Notes under the pieces: generated by a model
What the model saw: the letters and a program-made list of their open reading frames with translations, nothing else
Database searches by the model: none
Told to the model about the DNA's origin: nothing
Assembly (NCBI GenBank): GCA_035630195.1
Contig: DASQLD010000621.1
Coordinates: 1 to 9,417 of the forward strand
Origin: DASQDN01 sp035630195
GTDB taxonomy: Bacteria; Acidobacteriota; Terriglobia; Bryobacterales; Bryobacteraceae
Direction: 5' to 3'
Length of the DNA stretch: 9,417 nucleotides
Made by a program: the position numbers and the translations under genes
Shown: in pieces, positions 6,060 through 9,417 of the stretch
How the letters are laid out: the number at the start of each line of letters is the position of its first letter
How positions within the stretch are numbered: position 1 is the stretch's first letter

Positions 6060-7310
6060 ATGAAAAGACGAGTTGTTGTGACCGGAATCGGCGCAATTGC
6101 CCCGAATGGCATCGGCCGGGAGGCATACTGGAGCGCCATTCGACAGGGAGAGAGCGGAGTCGGTCGGATCACTCGTTTCGACCCGGATTGTATGCTCGTC
6201 CAGATTGCGGGAGAAGCAACTGACTTCGCGGAAGATGCCTGGACGACGCCGAAGGATCGGCCTCATATTCCCCGGGCGGCGCTGATGGCCATCGCCGCTA
6301 CATCGGAGGCGGTTGACGACGCAGGGCTCGATGTCAAGACCATGAATCGTGAGGAATTACGGCGGATCGGGGTATATACGGGATCGGGAGGCTGCGCACA
6401 GGATTGGACCGAGGAACAGTATCGCTTCTACTATGAAGGCCGTCAGAAACAGTGCAGCGTCTACGTAATCCCTACATCGACGCCGGGCACGTTAGCCAGT
6501 GAAGTTTCGATGCGGTTCGGCTTTCGGGGTCTCAGCCATATCGTCTCGACCGGGTGTACTTCGTCGACTGACGCGATCGGGTACGCGGCCCGTGAAGTTG
6601 AACGCGGCGGACTCGAATATGCGATCGCCGGGGGTACAGATTCTCCGATCGCGCCACTGATCATTCGCGGCTTCCAATTGATGCGGATCATGACGTCCCG
6701 CTGGAATCACGATCCCGCGCGTGGTTCGCGCCCGTTCTCGCGCGATCGCGATGGCTTCGTGTTGGCGGAGGGCGCCTGGTTCCTAGTCCTTGAGGAACGG
6801 GAACATGCTCTTGCTCGGGGAGCAAAGATCTATGGGGAGATCGCCGGCTACGGCTCGACATGCGAGGCGTTTCATCGGGTTCGTTTAGAAGAATGCGGCG
6901 AGGAACCAGCCCGCGCAATCGGCTTGGCGTTAGAAGACGCCGATGTAAGCGCTGGGGCGATCGACTATATTCAGTACCATGGCACGTCAACCGAGTTGAA
7001 CGACCGGATCGAAACACGTGCGGTCAAGCTGGCCTTCGGGGCTCACGCCAACCGGCTGCCGGGATCGTCCGTCAAGAGTATCATCGGGCACCCACAAGGG
7101 GCTTGCGGTGCTGCTGGAGTGGCGGCGACCTTACTCGCGATGCGGGATGGCGTGCTTCCCCCAACCATCAATGTCGACGATCCCGATCCCGAGTGCGATC
7201 TCGATTATGTTACCGAGCCTGGTCGTAAGATGGAAATCGAATACGCCGTGGCTAACTGCATTGCATTCGGGAGTAAAAACTCCGCGTTGGTTCTGAGGCG
7301 CGGGGAATGA
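6060..7310 (+). CDS. Beta-ketoacyl-ACP synthase resembling type II PKS KS-alpha / FabF
   Basis: 416 aa, a normal length for the family, opening with MKRRVVVTGIGAIAPNGIG as FabF-type synthases do. Catalytic residues are present: Cys166 in VSTGCTSS, His307 in YHGTS, Lys339 in SSVKS and His344 in IIGH. It should therefore condense acyl and malonyl-ACP units by decarboxylative Claisen condensation in the cytoplasm. STGCTSS, GGTDSPIAPL (191-200), NDRIET (314-319) and especially PECDLDYV (377-384) resemble the KS-alpha subunits of aromatic type II PKSs more than housekeeping FabF. The usual GFGGTN loop near the C terminus reads AFGSKN (402-407). No chain-length factor, carrier protein, ketoreductase or acyltransferase is adjacent in the window. 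It overlaps the next gene by ATGA and is probably its operon partner. It could be a stand-alone lipid or polyketide synthase; the product is unknown. Confidence 0.9.
   Translation: MKRRVVVTGIGAIAPNGIGREAYWSAIRQGESGVGRITRFDPDCMLVQIAGEATDFAEDAWTTPKDRPHIPRAALMAIAATSEAVDDAGLDVKTMNREELRRIGVYTGSGGCAQDWTEEQYRFYYEGRQKQCSVYVIPTSTPGTLASEVSMRFGFRGLSHIVSTGCTSSTDAIGYAAREVERGGLEYAIAGGTDSPIAPLIIRGFQLMRIMTSRWNHDPARGSRPFSRDRDGFVLAEGAWFLVLEEREHALARGAKIYGEIAGYGSTCEAFHRVRLEECGEEPARAIGLALEDADVSAGAIDYIQYHGTSTELNDRIETRAVKLAFGAHANRLPGSSVKSIIGHPQGACGAAGVAATLLAMRDGVLPPTINVDDPDPECDLDYVTEPGRKMEIEYAVANCIAFGSKNSALVLRRGE
7294..7298 (+). promoter_or_regulatory. Shine-Dalgarno TGAGG for the secreted protein gene
   Basis: TGAGG sits 8 bases before the ATG at 7307, within the last codons of the ketosynthase. 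Sequence and spacing are the same as at the start of the first M16 gene. Together with the ATGA overlap it supports the start chosen and co-translation of the pair. Confidence 0.6.
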
Positions 7311-8140
7311 AGATATTTGCTATCGCTATCGTCGCTGCCCTTCCCTGCTTGGCGCAGATCCACAATTTGAAGGTTTATAGCGAGTTCACACGAATCGACC
7401 CCTTCGGTCAGATCGTGGCCCAGGACAAAGGTCCTGGCGAACCCCGACACATCCTGTCTCCTGGAGCGCCTCGCAATGCATTCTCTTCGCTTCGGATTGT
7501 CGTCACGATGGACAAACCTGGAAAATACATTCTTGACATCGGCCAGAATCCCGAGAATGCCGTAAAGGCGACGCTGTACAAAGAGCGTTTCGAGAAGCAC
7601 GGCAATCAATGGATACCGGATGGACTGGAGCCAGTGAAGATCCCATATGAAGGGGTCTTTCCCGAAAGTGAAACGATACCGGGACAAACCGCTGTAACGT
7701 TCTGGCTGGACATGTGGGTTGCGCGCAACGCCGAGGTTGATCGCATCAAAGTAGAGCCACAGGTTTGGATCGGGTACGCCGATGACTGGTTTACGTATCC
7801 CATGGAAGTTCGCATTCTGGATGCAGTGCTTCCTGATGTGTCACCGAAGAGCGCCGCACTGCCAGAGATCACGGAGCGGTCTGACGCCTCGGTTCTGCGG
7901 CCGATGCGCGCAGTCTTGTGCGGATCTGCTGAGCCTGCAGGAAAGCCGATCGTGAATGCGAGGGCTTTCGTCCGTCGGAATAGCTTACAGTATCTGGCTC
8001 TATCGAAATCTGTGGTTACAACGAAGCTCCTGCAAGTTTCTAAGACTCCGACACTACAGCAGTGGTGCGCATCGAAGGCCGACAAAATAGGGCCGGAGTG
8101 GTTTCTGCGCTTCCGCGATCTTCTCGGACAGACTCCTTAA
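7307..8140 (+). CDS. Secreted protein of unknown function, co-transcribed with the ketosynthase
   Basis: 277 aa. The N terminus MKIFAIAIVAALPCLAQ is a signal peptide with likely cleavage after Ala16. The cysteine at 14 is not in a lipobox, so a soluble periplasmic or extracellular protein is expected. I do not recognise the family. Residues 20 to about 175 alternate short hydrophobic and polar stretches (SSLRIVVTMDKPGKYILDIG, 60-79; TAVTFWLDMWV, 128-138) and look like a beta-sandwich. After a proline-rich joint (VLPDVSPKSAALPEI) a second part (190-277) looks mostly helical. The mature protein has only two cysteines (205 and 254), which could form a disulfide. No catalytic motif is visible. 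The start overlaps the ketosynthase stop (ATGA), so the two are made together. This is odd for a cytoplasmic and an exported protein and hints at a shared process. The stop codon shares TTAA with the convergent sulfatase's stop. Confidence 0.85.
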   Translation: MKIFAIAIVAALPCLAQIHNLKVYSEFTRIDPFGQIVAQDKGPGEPRHILSPGAPRNAFSSLRIVVTMDKPGKYILDIGQNPENAVKATLYKERFEKHGNQWIPDGLEPVKIPYEGVFPESETIPGQTAVTFWLDMWVARNAEVDRIKVEPQVWIGYADDWFTYPMEVRILDAVLPDVSPKSAALPEITERSDASVLRPMRAVLCGSAEPAGKPIVNARAFVRRNSLQYLALSKSVVTTKLLQVSKTPTLQQWCASKADKIGPEWFLRFRDLLGQTP

Positions 8141-9417
8141 GGCCTTGCCGCTTTCCATCCCGCCTTCAACTGCTCGGAGAGCTTTGCGACTAGCTTTGCA
8201 TTGTCGGGGAATGACGCCCTGTTGATCCTTTCGTCAGGATCGTTCTTGTAATCGTAAAGCTCTTGCGCCACTATCTTGCGATCCTCCGTGATCCACTCGG
8301 TATATCGATACTGTGACGTTCTCATCGAATAGCCCATTGCACGGCCGGCCGGTGTCGGCCGAGGATACTGACTGAAAGCCGCCGTTTTCCACTTGCGCTT
8401 CGGATTCTCGATGATCGGGACGAAACTCGTTCCTTCGAGACCATTTGGCAACTTTAGTCCGCAGAGTTCGGTGAGAGTTGGAGAAATATCCACGAACTCC
8501 GTCAGCGCCTCGGTTGTTTTGCCGGACGACGGTTGTCCTGGAACGCTGATGATGAGGGGCACATGGGTCGCGCGCTCGAAGTTTGAGTGTTTCGCCCATA
8601 ATCCATGATTGCCGAGATGGTAACCGTGATCGCCCCAGACGATGACGATGGTGCTATCGCGAAGCTTCAGGCGATCGAGTTCATCGATCACTCGGCCGAT
8701 CTGCGCGTCGGTGTAAGTGATCGAAGCTCGATAAGCGCGCACAAGTTCGCGAGCTTTTTCCTCCGATACAGGTCCCGAAGCCGGGATGTCGCCATAGTTT
8801 CGCAGCTCGCCGAAGTTATGGAAGGCAATCGGTGGGGCGTTCTCGGGCGGCGGCTCGAAATCGGTGACACGGATCTTTTCCTTCGGGTATAGATCGAAGT
8901 ATCGCTTTGGCGCGATGAACGGGAGGTGTGGCTTCAAGAAGCCGGTCGCCAGAAAGAAGGGCCGACTTTTCAGAGTTTGTATTGCACGGATTGCAGTGTC
9001 GGCGGTCTTCCCGTCGGGTAGTTCGCTGTCAGGAACATCGGGCATTTCCCATGCCGGTCCGCGTGTGCCCGGCTTCCCCGGAGGCGGCTTGACTCGCCAT
9101 CCTCCCGCGCGAATACCGTCCGCTTTACTTTGCGCGATCTGTGCATTCTCGGGAGTGTTCCATGCGGCAGCGTGTCCGGGATTCCAGCTCGGGATACTCC
9201 AGGAGTCTGCGTCATCAAGGGTGCCGTGATAGATCTTGCTGAGTCCCGTGGTGACATAGCCATTGTTCTTGAATAACTGAGGAAGGGTCACGACGTCCGG
9301 CAGGTTCTTTCGAAAGTGCGTTTCCAATTCGTAGATGCCCGTCGTATCGGGGCGGCGCCCCGTCAACAGGGATGATCGCGATGGACTGCAGACGGCCTGC
9401 TGACAGTAAGCACGCAG
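8137..9417 (-). CDS. Cys-type sulfatase, iduronate-2-sulfatase-like (5' end outside window)
   Basis: The frame is open from the right window edge to TAA at 8139-8137, giving 426 visible residues. The first visible ones read LRAYCQQAVCSPSRSSLLTG. CSPSR (visible 10-14) is the formylglycine motif, whose Cys is oxidised by a formylglycine-generating enzyme to make the catalytic aldehyde hydrate. GFLKPHLPF (about 159-167) holds the conserved Lys and His. GDHGYHLGNHGLW (about 262-274) holds metal- and sulfate-binding Asp and His. The order and spacing fit group S1 sulfatases of the iduronate-2-sulfatase-like type common in Planctomycetes, Verrucomicrobia and some Acidobacteriota, which release sulfate from sulfated glycans. 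The missing N terminus should carry the signal peptide and the first metal-binding aspartates. A TTG at 9366 is only an internal Leu codon. True substrate is unknown; no glycoside hydrolase or FGE gene is visible. Confidence 0.93.
   Translation of the reverse strand: MRAYCQQAVCSPSRSSLLTGRRPDTTGIYELETHFRKNLPDVVTLPQLFKNNGYVTTGLSKIYHGTLDDADSWSIPSWNPGHAAAWNTPENAQIAQSKADGIRAGGWRVKPPPGKPGTRGPAWEMPDVPDSELPDGKTADTAIRAIQTLKSRPFFLATGFLKPHLPFIAPKRYFDLYPKEKIRVTDFEPPPENAPPIAFHNFGELRNYGDIPASGPVSEEKARELVRAYRASITYTDAQIGRVIDELDRLKLRDSTIVIVWGDHGYHLGNHGLWAKHSNFERATHVPLIISVPGQPSSGKTTEALTEFVDISPTLTELCGLKLPNGLEGTSFVPIIENPKRKWKTAAFSQYPRPTPAGRAMGYSMRTSQYRYTEWITEDRKIVAQELYDYKNDPDERINRASFPDNAKLVAKLSEQLKAGWKAARP

Noticed and set aside
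6039..6266. N-terminal extension of the membrane protein to 6266
   Set aside because: It would be antisense to the conserved N terminus of the ketosynthase, is polar and irregular, and ends right where the membrane-protein character begins.
7205..7687. Minus-strand open frame of 160 codons across the ketosynthase/secreted-protein junction
   Set aside because: Lies opposite two genes linked by ATGA overlap and with strong N-terminal features (signal peptide); treated as a shadow.
8138..8150. AAGGCCTT-like palindrome near the convergent stops as a bidirectional terminator
   Set aside because: The 8-bp palindrome has no loop and no flanking T-run, so it cannot form a terminator hairpin.

Overview
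The window looks like chromosomal DNA of a Gram-negative bacterium. It is moderately GC-rich and tightly packed, with 4-base or 1-base start/stop overlaps and almost no intergenic space. The gene mix (a signal-peptide-bearing M16 peptidase pair, a Cys-type sulfatase of the iduronate-2-sulfatase-like group, an unfamiliar secreted protein and a KS-alpha-like ketosynthase) and the protein styles recall Acidobacteriota of the Bryobacter/Solibacter group. That assignment is inferred from memory of family styles, not from any search.

Left part (1-2788, minus strand): two coupled genes that look like the edge of a natural-product (NRPS/PKS-type) cluster running leftward out of the window. The first is an FkbH-type HAD enzyme fused to a C-terminal phosphopantetheine carrier domain, the kind of protein that primes a carrier with a D-3-phosphoglycerate-derived C3 unit. 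The second, joined by a TGATG stop/start overlap, is a glycosyltransferase (GT4-like N-terminal half) cut by the window edge.

Divergent intergenic region (2789-2894): about 106 bp holding a perfect 7-bp dyad. At its right end is a perfect 14-bp tandem duplication that overlaps the start of the first peptidase gene. The duplication gives the gene a second ATG, a GAGG ribosome-binding sequence and a five-codon leader ORF.

Centre (2895-5578, plus strand): a two-gene operon for exported M16 peptidases. The first has the zinc motif HFFEH. The second has lost it but has the Arg/Tyr pair that the first lacks, so the two should form one heterodimeric periplasmic protease.

Right part: a small four-helix membrane protein of unknown function (minus, 5547-6038) converges on the peptidase operon. 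It diverges, across only 21 bp, from a two-gene plus-strand operon. That operon holds a ketosynthase resembling type II PKS KS-alpha, with an altered C-terminal active-site loop and no chain-length factor or carrier gene beside it in the window, then a secreted protein of unknown function (7307-8140). Converging on it, with stop codons sharing a TTAA, is a 5'-truncated sulfatase (8137-9417) with the formylglycine motif CSPSR.

No rRNA, tRNA, CRISPR array, insertion sequence or clear intrinsic terminator was seen, and no stretch of more than 300 bases lacks a gene. The least explained parts are the membrane protein, the secreted protein tied to the ketosynthase, and the duplicated start of the peptidase operon.
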